A stretch of DNA of 55,551 bases, from the NCBI GenBank assembly GCA_009773355.1, contig WRPG01000001.1:402526-458076 (forward strand), given 5' to 3'. The position numbers and the translations under genes are program-made. Below the pieces are notes generated by a model. It had not been told where the DNA came from. It ran no database searches and saw only the letters and a list, made by a program, of their open reading frames with translations. Positions 1-10,211 of this stretch are shown here, piece by piece (within the stretch, counting starts at the first letter, position 1; every line of letters begins with the position of its first letter). This stretch comes from Limisphaerales bacterium. GTDB taxonomy: Bacteria; Verrucomicrobiota; Verrucomicrobiia; Limisphaerales; SXTU01.

Positions 1-88
1 GGCCGCAGCGGCAGCGCGTGTTCGCGGCGTCCGGTTGCCCGTGGCCGGCTCCGCAAGGTTGCCGCTGCGGGCCGGAGTCCCGCGCTCC
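1..88. repeat. Truncated copy of palindromic element B
   Basis: The first bases (GGCCGCAGCGGCA) are matched near 61-73 by the inverse TGCCGCTGCGGGCC, and the block ends in CCCGCGCTCC at 79-88. The same layout and ends occur at 39522-39628 and 44155-44261, where the whole element is 107 bp. Here the left end lies outside the window. It sits just downstream of the leftward DUF1549 gene. No gene is visible in 1-122. Confidence 0.6.
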
Positions 89-122
89 GCCTCATTGCAA
101 TCGGCATGGAAAATCACGGGCT

Positions 123-2384
123 TCACGGGATGCTGAGAAACTCACTCGTGTTCAGCAGCGTGTGGCAAAGGTGCGCCATCGCCTGCTCGCGCGCGGCCCC
201 GGTGCCTTCCCCGGCCAGCAGCCTCCGGACGCCCTCCGCCTCGACGGCTTTGCGACACCAGTTCGCTTCCGCCGCCGTCGGCGGGCGCGAGAGCACCAGC
301 CGGAACGCGTGGACGATGCGCTCTGACGTGCCCGCTTCCGCCGCGCCGACGCGGGCGGCGAGCGCGTGGGCGGAATCCAGCACGAAGGCGTCGTTCAGCA
401 TCGTGAGCGACTGCGAGACGACTGCGCTCGGGCTTCGGCGGGAACAAGTCGCGTTGAGCGTGGGCTGGTCGAAGGTCGCGAGCAGCGACGGATGATAGTT
501 GCGGCGCTGGAGCAGGTAGAGGCTGCGACGGAACTGGTCCTCCGGCCGCCGCAGCGCGTCCGCGCGGACGACAACGGAGCCGTCGGTGAGATTGGTCGTG
601 AGGATGGGCGGCCCGCCGGGGGTGAGGTCCAGCCGGCCGCTGACGGTGAGCAGCTCGTCGCGAACCATTTCGGATTCGAGCCGGCGCAGCCGCTGGTGCG
701 AGAGCAGGCGGTTGTCGGGATCCGTCCGTTCCGCGCGCGCGGCCAAGGCGGGAGGCGGAGTGGCCGATTGTTGATACGTGGACGACTCAACAATGAGCCG
801 GACCAGCGGCTTCAGGCGCCAGCCGTTGCGGATGAACTCGCCGGCGAGCCAGTCGAGCAGCTCGGGATGCGAGGGCCGCGCTCCGGTGACCCCGAGGTTG
901 TCGCTGGTCTCGACGAGGCCGCGCCCAAAGAGCTGCTGCCAGACGCGGTTGACAAGCACGCGGGCGACGAGCGCTGACGCGCGGCTGTCCGGAGCGGTGA
1001 ACTGTCGGGCGAGGGCAAGGCGGCGGCCGGTGGCGGACGCAGGTTGGACACCTGCGCTCCGCAGCACGGCGGGCAGTGCGGGCTGCACTTGCTCCGCCGG
1101 CTTGTCGAACTCGCCACGGCGCAGGACGTGGACCGGCGGGGGCTGGCCGTGGTCATAGACGGCGTGGATGAGCGGCGGCGTCTTGCGGCGCACGTTCACG
1201 GCGGCGATGGCGCGGTCGAGCCGTTCCCACTCGGCCTTGTCCGCCGGCGTGAGCGTTGCCTTGAAGTCGTCGAGGCCCTGCCGGAGAAACCGCTCGAAGC
1301 GGCCCACGAGCCGGCGCTGGTCCTCGGTGCGCTTCTCGAAGGGCGTGCGCGCGGCGGCCTGCGCCTCGTCACGCAGCGCGGCGGGCACTTGTGGCAGGCG
1401 CGCTTCGAGGAACTGGTCGCGGTAGCGCTCGCGCATGGCCTGCTGCTGCTGGCGGAAGGCCTCGACCTCCTTGTCGAGCGCCGCGTTGTGGCGGTCGAAG
1501 TCGGCCTTGGCCGGCTTGGCAAGATCGGCGAGCACGCGGTCCTTGGGCTGCAGCCAGGCGGCGGGGTTGAATGCGGGCACAAAGTGGGCGAGCAGGCTGT
1601 AGTAATCGGCTTGGGAGACAGGCTCGTATTTGTGGTCGTGGCAGCGGGCGCAGTTGAGCGTGAGGCCGAGCAGGGTCTGACCGAGATTCTCAACCGTTTG
1701 CTGGAGGTGCGCGTGATGATTGGCTGCCGTGTTGATTTCGCTTTCGTCGGTATCGTCCGGGGCGACGCGCAGGAAGCCGGTGGCGACAAGCAGCGCGCGC
1801 ATCTCCCCGGTGAAGGTGTCGGCCCCGCGCCAGTCGGCCAGTTCGTCACCGGCGAGTTGTTCGAGCAGAAAGCGGTCGAAGGGCTTGTCGGCATTGAGCG
1901 ACTGCACGACATAGTCACGGTAGCGCCACTTGCCGTCGCCGAGCTTGATGGTGCCGGCGTCGTTGTCCATGCCCATCACATCCACGTAACCGGCGGCGTC
2001 AAGCCACCAGCGCGCCCAGCGCTCGCCGAATTGGGGCGAGGCGAGGAGTTCGCCAAGGCGCTGTCGGATGTTGGCTGCGGGAGACCGGGCTTGCTCCGCC
2101 GTGGGCGGCAGACCGGTGAGGTCGAAGCTGAGGCGACGGAACAAGACCGAAGGCGGCGCGGCGGGGGCAAGACGCAGGCCAGTGGCTTCCAGGCGCGCGA
2201 GCACGAAGGCATCCACCGGGTTGCGCACGCGGGACTTGTCCCTGACTGGAGGAATACCCTGCGGCGCGAGCGGCTGGAAGGCCCAGTGGTTGGTGGCGGC
2301 CGTAACGGGCGCGCTCCCGCTACGGCTGGCGAAACCAAGCAGCGCGCACAAGGTGAAGAGCGCGAGATGTTGCCGGGGCCGCAT
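123..2384 (-). CDS. DUF1549/DUF1553 (PSCyt2-PSD1) secreted protein
   Basis: A 753-residue protein of the family widespread in Planctomycetes and Verrucomicrobia, whose biochemical role is not settled; members often lie with DUF1501 or sulfatase genes in polysaccharide-degradation loci. The DUF1549 region spans about residues 50-270 and holds a CARCH motif (c-type-haem-like CxxCH, residues 245-249) followed by HDHKYEP. The DUF1553 region fills the C-terminal half, with [14 protein letters not shown] and a DNLGVTG segment. The N-terminal PSCyt1 haem domain found in many relatives is absent. I start at the ATG at 2384 because it gives a signal peptide ([20 protein letters not shown]); the open frame runs to 2528 but the extra codons come from palindrome A. 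Residues about 442-449 (SAGVQPAS) are encoded by half of the same palindrome, inserted in the linker before GRRLALARQ. Family assignment is secure; function is not. Confidence 0.9.
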   Translation of the reverse strand: MRPRQHLALFTLCALLGFASRSGSAPVTAATNHWAFQPLAPQGIPPVRDKSRVRNPVDAFVLARLEATGLRLAPAAPPSVLFRRLSFDLTGLPPTAEQARSPAANIRQRLGELLASPQFGERWARWWLDAAGYVDVMGMDNDAGTIKLGDGKWRYRDYVVQSLNADKPFDRFLLEQLAGDELADWRGADTFTGEMRALLVATGFLRVAPDDTDESEINTAANHHAHLQQTVENLGQTLLGLTLNCARCHDHKYEPVSQADYYSLLAHFVPAFNPAAWLQPKDRVLADLAKPAKADFDRHNAALDKEVEAFRQQQQAMRERYRDQFLEARLPQVPAALRDEAQAAARTPFEKRTEDQRRLVGRFERFLRQGLDDFKATLTPADKAEWERLDRAIAAVNVRRKTPPLIHAVYDHGQPPPVHVLRRGEFDKPAEQVQPALPAVLRSAGVQPASATGRRLALARQFTAPDSRASALVARVLVNRVWQQLFGRGLVETSDNLGVTGARPSHPELLDWLAGEFIRNGWRLKPLVRLIVESSTYQQSATPPPALAARAERTDPDNRLLSHQRLRRLESEMVRDELLTVSGRLDLTPGGPPILTTNLTDGSVVVRADALRRPEDQFRRSLYLLQRRNYHPSLLATFDQPTLNATCSRRSPSAVVSQSLTMLNDAFVLDSAHALAARVGAAEAGTSERIVHAFRLVLSRPPTAAEANWCRKAVEAEGVRRLLAGEGTGAAREQAMAHLCHTLLNTSEFLSIP
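1038..1060. repeat. Half copy of palindrome A inside a coding region
   Basis: CGCAGGTTGGACACCTGCGC followed by TCC matches the right arm of the 67-bp palindrome at 2456-2522, without its partner arm. It is read in frame in the DUF1553 part of the leftward gene, at a place where this family has a variable linker. Confidence 0.75.
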
Positions 2385-2455
2385 GGTGATCTGAGTCGCG
2401 GCAAGTTTGGTCAGCGCGAGGACGAAAGCAAAGGGAGTTTTGCCGGCCTCGCGCC

Positions 2456-2522
2456 GGAGCGCAGGTGTCCAACCTGCGCGATGTCGCCCGCTTTCAACGC
2501 GCAGGTTGGACACCTGCGCTCC
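2456..2522. repeat. Palindromic element A, full 67-bp copy
   Basis: Two perfectly complementary 25-bp arms (2456-2480 and 2498-2522; left arm begins GGAGCGCAGGTGTCCAACCT) enclose a 17-nt loop. It lies 2 nt past the MarR stop and about 70 nt before the DUF1549 start, so it would form a strong hairpin in a read-through transcript. A second full copy of equal length and loop size is at 47741-47807. Confidence 0.9.
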
Positions 2523-2524
2523 TT

Positions 2525-3025
2525 TCACTTGCCGCGCTTCGGGGATTGCTCGGCGGCTTCGCGGCAGGCGTCGGCGACGGCGGCGAGTTGGGTGAGGAAG
2601 TCTTCGCGCTTGGCTTCCGGCAGCACGGTGAGCACACCCGCCTGCAACTCGACGGCGAGCTGGCGCAATTCCAGATAGAGGTGTTTGCCTGAGGCTTTCA
2701 GCCGGATGCGGTAGGCGCGGCGGTCCTTCTCGTGCGGACGGCGTTCAACCCAGCCGGCGGCTTCCATGCGTTCGACGAGCGACGCGATGGTGTTCGGGTC
2801 GCTACTCATCATCTGCGTCAGCTCGCCCTGCGTGATGCCCTTGGGGTCGGCCTCGGTGAGGCAGCGCAACGCGGTGAACTGGTCGGGCGTGGCGCCCGTG
2901 TGCGCGATGCGGCGGCGGAAGGCCTGGTTCAGCCCATACCACGCGCGGCGCAGCAGCGGCGGCAGCCGGCGGCGGTCGGGCGAGTCAATCGGCGGGGCGG
3001 GTTTTGAATGTTTCCGGGCGGCCAT
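2525..3025 (-). CDS. MarR-family transcriptional regulator
   Basis: A 166-residue winged-helix regulator. The recognition part lies at about residues 47-110: FTALRCLTEADPKGITQGEL, then NTIASLVERMEAAGWVERRP, then a wing with the family's DRRA signature (HEKDRRAYRIRL). Flanking helices at both ends would form the dimer interface, and the length is normal for MarR proteins. The start ATG at 3025 has no longer alternative. It is divergent from the PQQ-like gene at 3194 across a 168-bp gap that holds an inverted repeat, so it probably represses itself and possibly its divergent neighbours. The ligand is unknown. The N-terminus is unusually basic (MAARKHSKPAPP). Confidence 0.9.
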   Translation of the reverse strand: MAARKHSKPAPPIDSPDRRRLPPLLRRAWYGLNQAFRRRIAHTGATPDQFTALRCLTEADPKGITQGELTQMMSSDPNTIASLVERMEAAGWVERRPHEKDRRAYRIRLKASGKHLYLELRQLAVELQAGVLTVLPEAKREDFLTQLAAVADACREAAEQSPKRGK

Positions 3026-3045
3026 GGGTCGGATGCTGTGTCTGC

Positions 3046-3068
3046 GGATAATACGTATCCGTAGTATT
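3046..3068. promoter_or_regulatory. Candidate MarR operator
   Basis: GGATAATACGTATCC (3046-3060) and the overlapping AATAC..GTATT (3050-3068) are nested inverted repeats in the AT-richest part of the divergent intergenic region, 20-45 nt upstream of the MarR start. MarR proteins commonly bind 15-20 bp palindromes placed like this. Assignment is inferred from position only. Confidence 0.4.
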
Positions 3069-3193
3069 TTGTTGCGCTGCGCCGGTCAGTGTGGAAAATC
3101 ACCGCAACGCTGGGAAGAAAATTAGTTGCAGCCCGGCGCGCGTTTGCCAATTTAGCCGCCACTTTGCCAGACCAACTTTAGCCGGCCGAAGCC

Positions 3194-5503
3194 ATGAAAC
3201 TCAACGCCTCCCTCCTTGCCGCCGCTGTCGGCTGCTCGCTCTCCGTCTCCGCCTCCGCCGCCGTCAAGGGCTGGCTCGCCTGGCGCGGGCCAAACCAGAA
3301 CGGCACGTCCGCCGAAAAGAACCTGCCCAGCTCCATTGACCCGAAGAAGCCGCTCTGGACCGCCAACTTCCCCGGCCAGTCGGCACCGGTCATCGCCAAC
3401 GGCAAGCTCTACATCATGGGCTACCTCGGCGAGGGCGCGGAGTTGCAGGAGGGCGTGCGCTGCTACGACGCGGAGTCGGGCAAGCTGCTCTGGGAGAAGC
3501 GCTACACGGATTTCCTCTCGGACACGATTTACCTGCGCTACGCGACGAGCAGTCCGGCGGTGGACCCGGAGACCGGCAACGTCTATATGCTCGGCACGCA
3601 GGGGATGCTCAAGGCGTTCACGGCGGACGGCAAGGAGCTGTGGGGCTACTCGATGATGGAGCAGTTCGGCCGGCTCACGTTCCCGAACTCGCGCACGGCG
3701 TCGCCGCTGATTGACAAGGATCTCGTCATCGTGCGCGGCGTCACGTCGAACTGGGGCAATCAAGGCCCGGCGGGCGACCGCCTGTATGGCTTCGACAAGA
3801 AGACCGGTGAGCTGGTCTGGTCGTGCTGGTCCGGCGAGCGGCCCAAGGACAACTCCTTCTCGCATTCAGTCCTGAGCTGGTTCAAGGGCCGGCGCGTGCT
3901 CATCACCGCGACCGGCGACGGCAACGTGCTCTGCGCCAATGCCCGCACCGGCCAGGCCCTCTGGCGCGTGCCACTCTTCAAGGCGGGCATCAATTCCACC
4001 GCCGTCGTCCATAACAATGACAAGGTCATCGCCATCTTCGGCACGCCTTACGAGCCGGGCCAGATGGTGTGCATGAAGATTCCCCAGGTCGAGCCGGCCG
4101 CTGACGCCACCGGGCCGGTGGTCGTCGAGCGGCAGGCGGTTGAGTTGTGGCACACGCCGGAGATTTCCACCTCGACGAGCCATCCGATTCTCGTGGGCGA
4201 CCGCGTGTATGTCGTCGCGGAGAAGGGCGACCTCTGCTGCGTGGACGTGAACAACGGGAAAATCCTCTGGCGCGTGAAGCTCGGCATCGAGCAGCGCAAC
4301 GCCGGCCTCGTCCACGCCGACGGCAAGCTCTACGTGCCGATGCTGGACGACCCTGCGAGCAAGACCGCGGGCGACAGCGAGGCGGGCACGTCCGGCGCGT
4401 TTTACATCATCCAGCCCAGCGACAAGGAAGGGAAGATTCTCAGCCACGTGGCGCTCGAAGGCCGCTGCTTCGGCACGCCGTCGGTTTACAACGGCAAGGT
4501 GTATATGCAGACCACGCGGAAGCTCTATTGCTTCGGCAAGCCCGGCAACAATCCAGGCCTCCCGCCCGAACCAGCGCCGGAAAAGTGGCCCACGCCCGGC
4601 AAGGCCACGCAGTTGCAGGTGATTCCCGCCGAAGTGCTCTTGAAGCCCAACCAGACCGCCTCGTTCCGCATCCGCTCGCTCGACGCGAACGGCTTCGTCG
4701 TGCAGGAGAACATTGATCCGAAGACGGTGAAGTGGGCCGGCTACATCCCGCCGACGGCCAAGGTGCGCGCGAGCATGAAAGGTGCGTTCAACGCGAACGG
4801 CCAGCTCGTCGCCGCGCCGGACGTGGTGCCGAGCGCGGGGGCGTTCGAGGGCACGTTGAACGGGATGCATGGCTACATTCGCGGTCGCGTGCTGCCGGGC
4901 CTGCCCATCAAGGAAAACTTCGAGCAGTTCGTGATAGACCAGAAGCACGAGACGGAGGAGGGCGTGGTCTTTGCGTATCCGCCGCTGCCGTGGATTGGGC
5001 CGCGCTTCAAGTTCGAGGTGCGCCAGGCCGGCGACACGAAGGCGCTGGTGAAGGCAATTGACAACAAGTTCTTCCAGCGTGCGACCGTCTTCATGGGCGA
5101 GCCGAGCCTGAAAAATTACACCGTGCAATCCGATGTGATGAGCGAGGGCAAGGCGCGCAAGATGTCCGAGGTCGGCCAGGTCAACCAGCGCTACCTCATC
5201 GTGCTCAAGGGCAACGCGCAGGAGATCGAGGTGAACTCGAACCAGGAGCGTCTCAAGGCCACGGCCCCGTTCAAGTGGAAGCCGAACGAATGGTATGTGC
5301 TCAAGTCCCGCGTGGACGTGAAGCCCGACGGCTCCGGCGTGGTGCGCGCGAAGGCTTGGAAACGCGGCGAGCCGGAGCCGGCCGCCTGGAACATCGAGGT
5401 GCCGCACAAGATCGCGCATCAGAGCGGCTGTCCCGGTCTCTACGGCTTCGCGCCGCAGGAGATGCGCGTGTTCATTGACAACGTGAGCGTGACGGCGAAC
5501 TGA
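3194..5503 (+). CDS. Secreted PQQ-like beta-propeller protein with C-terminal beta-sandwich
   Basis: A 769-residue exported protein. The signal peptide is residues 1-23 (MKLNASLLAAAVGCSLSVSA). Residues about 28-460 carry repeats of the PQQ/WD-like propeller type, each with a D..xGxxLW core (YDAESGKLLWEK, FDKKTGELVWSC, ANARTGQALWRV, VDVNNGKILWRV). The opening WRGPNQNGTS is typical of verrucomicrobial and planctomycete members, which are mostly not proven PQQ enzymes. Residues about 465-560 look like an Ig-like domain (IPAEVLLKPNQTASFRIRSL), and about 590-769 like a LamG/jelly-roll domain ending FIDNVSV. No CxxCH haem site is seen. It is first of three close rightward genes (gaps 33 and 38 nt). 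A role in binding or oxidising a periplasmic substrate is a guess. Confidence 0.85.
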   Translation: MKLNASLLAAAVGCSLSVSASAAVKGWLAWRGPNQNGTSAEKNLPSSIDPKKPLWTANFPGQSAPVIANGKLYIMGYLGEGAELQEGVRCYDAESGKLLWEKRYTDFLSDTIYLRYATSSPAVDPETGNVYMLGTQGMLKAFTADGKELWGYSMMEQFGRLTFPNSRTASPLIDKDLVIVRGVTSNWGNQGPAGDRLYGFDKKTGELVWSCWSGERPKDNSFSHSVLSWFKGRRVLITATGDGNVLCANARTGQALWRVPLFKAGINSTAVVHNNDKVIAIFGTPYEPGQMVCMKIPQVEPAADATGPVVVERQAVELWHTPEISTSTSHPILVGDRVYVVAEKGDLCCVDVNNGKILWRVKLGIEQRNAGLVHADGKLYVPMLDDPASKTAGDSEAGTSGAFYIIQPSDKEGKILSHVALEGRCFGTPSVYNGKVYMQTTRKLYCFGKPGNNPGLPPEPAPEKWPTPGKATQLQVIPAEVLLKPNQTASFRIRSLDANGFVVQENIDPKTVKWAGYIPPTAKVRASMKGAFNANGQLVAAPDVVPSAGAFEGTLNGMHGYIRGRVLPGLPIKENFEQFVIDQKHETEEGVVFAYPPLPWIGPRFKFEVRQAGDTKALVKAIDNKFFQRATVFMGEPSLKNYTVQSDVMSEGKARKMSEVGQVNQRYLIVLKGNAQEIEVNSNQERLKATAPFKWKPNEWYVLKSRVDVKPDGSGVVRAKAWKRGEPEPAAWNIEVPHKIAHQSGCPGLYGFAPQEMRVFIDNVSVTAN

Positions 5504-5536
5504 AATTTTCCGACGACAACTCTTCTAGAAATCAGC

Positions 5537-7123
5537 ATGAAACACCTCTCCCTCCTCACCACCGCGTTGCTCGCCGGTGGCCTCATCACCCAAGCCCAGG
5601 ACTGGTCCCAATGGGGCGGCGCGCAGCACCGCAACATGTATTCCTTCGCCAAGGGCCTGCCCGACAAGTTCGACCCCGGCAAGCTCGTGAAGGGCACTGA
5701 CAACTACGACCCCGCCACGCAGAAGAACGTCAAGCTCACCATCAAGCTGGGTTCGCAGAGCTACGGCAACCCCACCATCGCCAACGGGCGCATCTATGTC
5801 GGCACCAACAACGATGTGCCGCGCGACAAACGGCATCTCGGTGACCGCTCCATCCTGCTCTGCCTCGACGAGAAGACCGGGAACCTCAACTGGCAGCTCG
5901 TCATCTCGAAACTGAAGTCCGGCAAGGTGAACGACTGGGAGAGCCTCGGCCTGTTCTCCTCGGCCGTCATCGAGGGCAACCGCCTCTACATCGTGACCAC
6001 CCGGTGTGAAGTTCTTTGTCTCGATGTCGAGGGCATGGCGAACGGCAACGACGGCCCTTACAAGGACGAGGCAAAATATGTCGTGCAGGACGTGCTCGGA
6101 CCGGACGGCAAGCAGGCCCCGCCCATCTCGCCGGGACCGAAGGACGCCGACATCATCTGGCGTTACGACATGATGGACGAGCTGGGCGTCTTCCCGCACA
6201 ACGCCTCGAACTGCTCCATCCTCATCGTCGGCGACGTGCTCTACGTCTCCACATCCAACGGCCAGGACTGGACGCACGTCAACATCCCCTCGCCGCTCTC
6301 GCCCAGCCTCATCGCGGTGAACAAGAAGACCGGCGAACTGCTCGGCGAGGACGATGCGAAGATTGGTTCGCGCCTCTTCCACGGCCAGTGGAGTTCGCCT
6401 TCGACCGGCAAGGTCAACGGCAAGGACCTGGTCTTCTTCGGCGGCGGCGACGGCTTTTGCTACGCGTTCGACGCGGTTCCCAAGAAGGAGGGCGATGGTG
6501 CGTTCCTGAAGACGGTCTGGAAATACGACGCGAATCCGCCCGAATACAAGGCCAAGGACGGCAAGCCCATCAAGTATCCCGCCGCCGAAGGCCCGAGCGA
6601 AATCATCGCCACGCCGGTCCTCTACAAGAACCGCATCTACACCGCCACCGGTCAGGATCCCGAGCACGGCGAGGGCGTCGGCCATCTCGTCTGCCTCGAC
6701 GCCACCAAGACCGGCGACATCACCAAGACCGGTGTCATCTGGGAGTTCAAGGGCATCAACCGCAGCATCTCGACCGTCTCGATTGACCCGACGACCGGCC
6801 TGCTCTTCGTCGGCGACTTCTCCGGCTTCGTGTATTGCCTGGATGCCGAGACGGGCAAGCTGCACTGGAAGCACGACATGAAGGCGCACATGTGGGGTTC
6901 CACGATGGTCGCCGACGGCAAGGTCTATGTCGGCGACGAGGACGGCGACTTCGTCGTGCTCGCCGCGAAGGGCGGGCCGAAGGCCGAAGTCCTGAGCGAG
7001 TGCAACCTCGGCGCGCCGGTCTATTCCACGCCCGTCATCGCCAACGGTGTCATCTACATCGCCAGCAACTCGCACCTCTTCGCGTTGCACGATTCGGCGA
7101 AGGCGAAGACGCCAAAGCCGTAA
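5537..7123 (+). CDS. Secreted PQQ-like beta-propeller protein
   Basis: A 528-residue exported protein with a signal peptide (MKHLSLLTTALLAGGLITQAQ). The mature part is a single propeller: WSQWGGAQHRNMYSFAKGLP at the start, then blades with LDEKTGNLNWQL, VNKKTGELLGED, GGGDGFCYAFDA, CLDAETGKLHWKHD and VIANGVIYIASNSHLFAL. It lacks the extra C-terminal sandwich of the preceding gene, so the pair looks like diverged relatives rather than a recent duplication. Its position between that gene and the PaaK-like gene suggests cotranscription. Binding of PQQ itself cannot be judged from sequence; many members of this fold bind no cofactor. Confidence 0.85.
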   Translation: MKHLSLLTTALLAGGLITQAQDWSQWGGAQHRNMYSFAKGLPDKFDPGKLVKGTDNYDPATQKNVKLTIKLGSQSYGNPTIANGRIYVGTNNDVPRDKRHLGDRSILLCLDEKTGNLNWQLVISKLKSGKVNDWESLGLFSSAVIEGNRLYIVTTRCEVLCLDVEGMANGNDGPYKDEAKYVVQDVLGPDGKQAPPISPGPKDADIIWRYDMMDELGVFPHNASNCSILIVGDVLYVSTSNGQDWTHVNIPSPLSPSLIAVNKKTGELLGEDDAKIGSRLFHGQWSSPSTGKVNGKDLVFFGGGDGFCYAFDAVPKKEGDGAFLKTVWKYDANPPEYKAKDGKPIKYPAAEGPSEIIATPVLYKNRIYTATGQDPEHGEGVGHLVCLDATKTGDITKTGVIWEFKGINRSISTVSIDPTTGLLFVGDFSGFVYCLDAETGKLHWKHDMKAHMWGSTMVADGKVYVGDEDGDFVVLAAKGGPKAEVLSECNLGAPVYSTPVIANGVIYIASNSHLFALHDSAKAKTPKP

Positions 7124-7161
7124 GCAACTCATCAATCACAACTCATTCCTGAACTGACACC

Positions 7162-8244
<1,083 letters not shown>

Positions 8245-8263
8245 GCCGAAGCGGTTCTTGGCT

Positions 8264-8289
8264 GGCGGTGGAGGCGTGAAACCGCCTCC
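8264..8289. repeat. GC-rich hairpin after the PaaK-like gene
   Basis: GGAGGCG (8270-8276) and CGCCTCC (8283-8289) pair around a 6-nt loop, and GGCGGT/ACCGCC gives an overlapping alternative stem. It lies 20 nt beyond the stop codon and may end the three-gene transcript, but there is no T-run. The 204-nt gap to the next gene shows nothing else clear. Confidence 0.4.
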
Positions 8290-8448
8290 CCCCACACATG
8301 CAACCGTCGCCAGGTGGCCGGAGCCATTCTTGGTTGCCGGGGTGCTTGCCATGAGGGCGTTCCCTAGTCATTGTTCAGGGCGCGGAGTCCGTGACGCAGG
8401 CGGCTTCTTGAATTAGCTGTCAGTGTCGAGCGAACAACTGAACACGCC

Positions 8449-8784
8449 ATGGTCTATTTCACCGTTTATCTCAAGAACCTCAACAACGGCACCGGCTACG
8501 TGGACACCGCGCTGGCCGACGACCAGTTGATGCGGGACTTCCTCCAGTTCCTCGACATCGGCGTGAAGGCCCACAAGGCCTATGCCGTCGTGGACGCCGC
8601 CAACAACGACGCGCCGGTGGGCGTGTTCGCCGTGAACCTCGCCGACGTGGCGGCCATCACCGCCACCGTGCCGCAGCAGAACGACCACCCGGAGCTGTTT
8701 TCACCACCGGAGGTGGCTGCGGCGAAGCCTCCTGGCGAAGAAGCGGCTGCTTCCGAGATTGAGCCGGACGAGCGCGCGAAGTAG
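8449..8784 (+). CDS. Small hypothetical protein
   Basis: A 111-residue protein I do not recognise. Residues 1-75 look like a compact alpha/beta fold (MVYFTVYLKNLNN, then DDQLMRDFLQFLDIGVKAHKAYAVVD). The last 35 residues are low-complexity, rich in P, A and E (SPPEVAAAKPPGEEAAASEI). There is no signal peptide or membrane segment. The stop is 14 nt before the next gene, so the two are probably cotranscribed. Codon use matches its neighbours, which supports it as a real gene. Confidence 0.65.
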   Translation: MVYFTVYLKNLNNGTGYVDTALADDQLMRDFLQFLDIGVKAHKAYAVVDAANNDAPVGVFAVNLADVAAITATVPQQNDHPELFSPPEVAAAKPPGEEAAASEIEPDERAK

Positions 8785-8798
8785 CTTCGCCGCCAGTC

Positions 8799-9998
8799 AT
8801 GAGCTTGCCACCCGCATCCCGGGAGCCTCAGCCCGCGCACCCACCGGACGGGCCGGTCCATCCGCTGGCCGCCGGCCTGCTGGTCTTCGTGGACAATCTC
8901 TGGATGCTTGCGGACTGGAACGCCGTCACCTGGTTCCTCACCATCCCGCTGAGTTTCTGCTCGGTCGCGTTCACGACGGTTTTCATCCAGCGCTTCCTTC
9001 ATCGCGACGGCTGGGGCAAATCGCTGGGCAAGGGCCTGCTGCTCGGCGTGCTCGCGGGCGTGCCGACTTCCATCACGGGAACACCCGTGGGCCTCGCGCT
9101 GCTGACATGGGCGGGCATCATGCGGGCCAAGGGTGCGGCGGCTCCGACGGCAAGAATGCACGAGACGCGCGCCTCCGCCCACGCGCCTCCGCCGCCGATT
9201 CCGATTGAGGCGCAAGTCATCTCCTCCACGCCGTCCGGACCGCCGCCTCCGCCGGTCGCAACCGCTCCGCCACCGCCGCCTGCCGCCCCGGTTCCTCCGC
9301 GCCGCGTCGAGCCGTGGTGGGTGAAGCTTGCCATGGTCCTGCTGCTGTGCGCGACCGCCCTGCTCGTGACAAAGATGATCCTCGACCGCACGGACGGCCT
9401 CGCCGCGAAGTTCCGCCAGCAGACCATCACCGAGACGTTCCTGTCCGCGCTGCCCACGCTCGCGCGCACGCCCGGCGGGGCGCTGGAACTCGCCACCGCC
9501 ACCGCCACCGAGACGCTTGCCCGCGCCGACGAGAAGACCATCGCGTGGGACATGATCTACCTTGGCAAAACCGTCTCCGAAATCTCCGTCCCGGTGACTT
9601 ACCGCTACCACCTTGTCCTCCGCGACCCGTGGAAACTCGAAGTCTCCGGCAACACTTGCATCGTCCACGCGCCGGCCATCCGCCCGAGCCTGCCGCCAGC
9701 GATTCACACGGACCAGATGCGGAAGCACTCCGAGGCTGGCTGGGCGCGGTTCGACGCCCGCGAGCAGATGGCCGAGCTGGAGCGCAGCCTCACGCCCCGG
9801 CTCACGCGCAATGCCGGCGACCCGCGCCGCCTCGCGCTCGTCCGCGAGGAGTGCCGCAAGACCGTGGCCGAGTTCGTCCGCGACTGGCTGCTGCGCGAGA
9901 ACCACTGGCGCAAGGACCGCTTCACCGCCATCCAGGTCGTCTTCGTCGATGAACCCCAGGAAAAGTCCCCGCCCCCGGTGACCCTCCGGCTACCCTGA
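8799..9998 (+). CDS. Membrane protein, possible DUF4230-like periplasmic domain
   Basis: A 399-residue protein. Two hydrophobic stretches at about residues 25-65 and 75-105 (WFLTIPLSFCSVAFTTVFI; GLLLGVLAGVPTSITGTPVG) are followed by a proline-rich linker at about 125-170 (repeated PPPP). A third membrane span (AMVLLLCATALLVTKMIL) lies at about 178-196. The C-terminal 200 residues (VSEISVPVTYRYHLVL, then APAIRPSLPPAIHTDQMRK, then RLALVREECRKTVAEFVRDW) resemble the DUF4230 pattern, but only by eye. It pairs with the small gene upstream. No function can be assigned; anchoring of a soluble domain on a flexible arm is the visible design. Confidence 0.65.
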   Translation: MSLPPASREPQPAHPPDGPVHPLAAGLLVFVDNLWMLADWNAVTWFLTIPLSFCSVAFTTVFIQRFLHRDGWGKSLGKGLLLGVLAGVPTSITGTPVGLALLTWAGIMRAKGAAAPTARMHETRASAHAPPPPIPIEAQVISSTPSGPPPPPVATAPPPPPAAPVPPRRVEPWWVKLAMVLLLCATALLVTKMILDRTDGLAAKFRQQTITETFLSALPTLARTPGGALELATATATETLARADEKTIAWDMIYLGKTVSEISVPVTYRYHLVLRDPWKLEVSGNTCIVHAPAIRPSLPPAIHTDQMRKHSEAGWARFDAREQMAELERSLTPRLTRNAGDPRRLALVREECRKTVAEFVRDWLLRENHWRKDRFTAIQVVFVDEPQEKSPPPVTLRLP

Positions 9999-10105
9999 CT
10001 TATTCCCCATCCGCAATGGCACCCTCAAGGCCCGCGCCGGTGATTTGCAACGCCGCGTTGCGGGTGGACTGCTCGGGGCCGCCTCGAACTGTTGCTCCTT
10101 ATGGA

Positions 10106-10124
10106 CGGCGGTTACAAACCGCCG
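10106..10124. repeat. Perfect 8-bp hairpin in an intergenic region
   Basis: CGGCGGTT-ACA-AACCGCCG lies in the 213-nt gap between two convergent genes. Closer to the response-regulator stop, GCTTGC..GCAAGC (about 10179-10198) is a second stem. Either could end transcription. No gene is seen in 9999-10211. Confidence 0.45.
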
Positions 10125-10211
10125 GCACAGGTTCATGGGTGGTAAAACGCCGCGCTAAACTGAATCGCTCCGGGTTAGGCTTGCGCTCCCGAGCAAGCGC
10201 AGGAAACCGCC

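Noticed and set aside
8449-8784. Toxin-antitoxin pair with the following membrane gene
   Set aside because: Size and spacing fit loosely, but neither protein shows any toxin or antitoxin motif.
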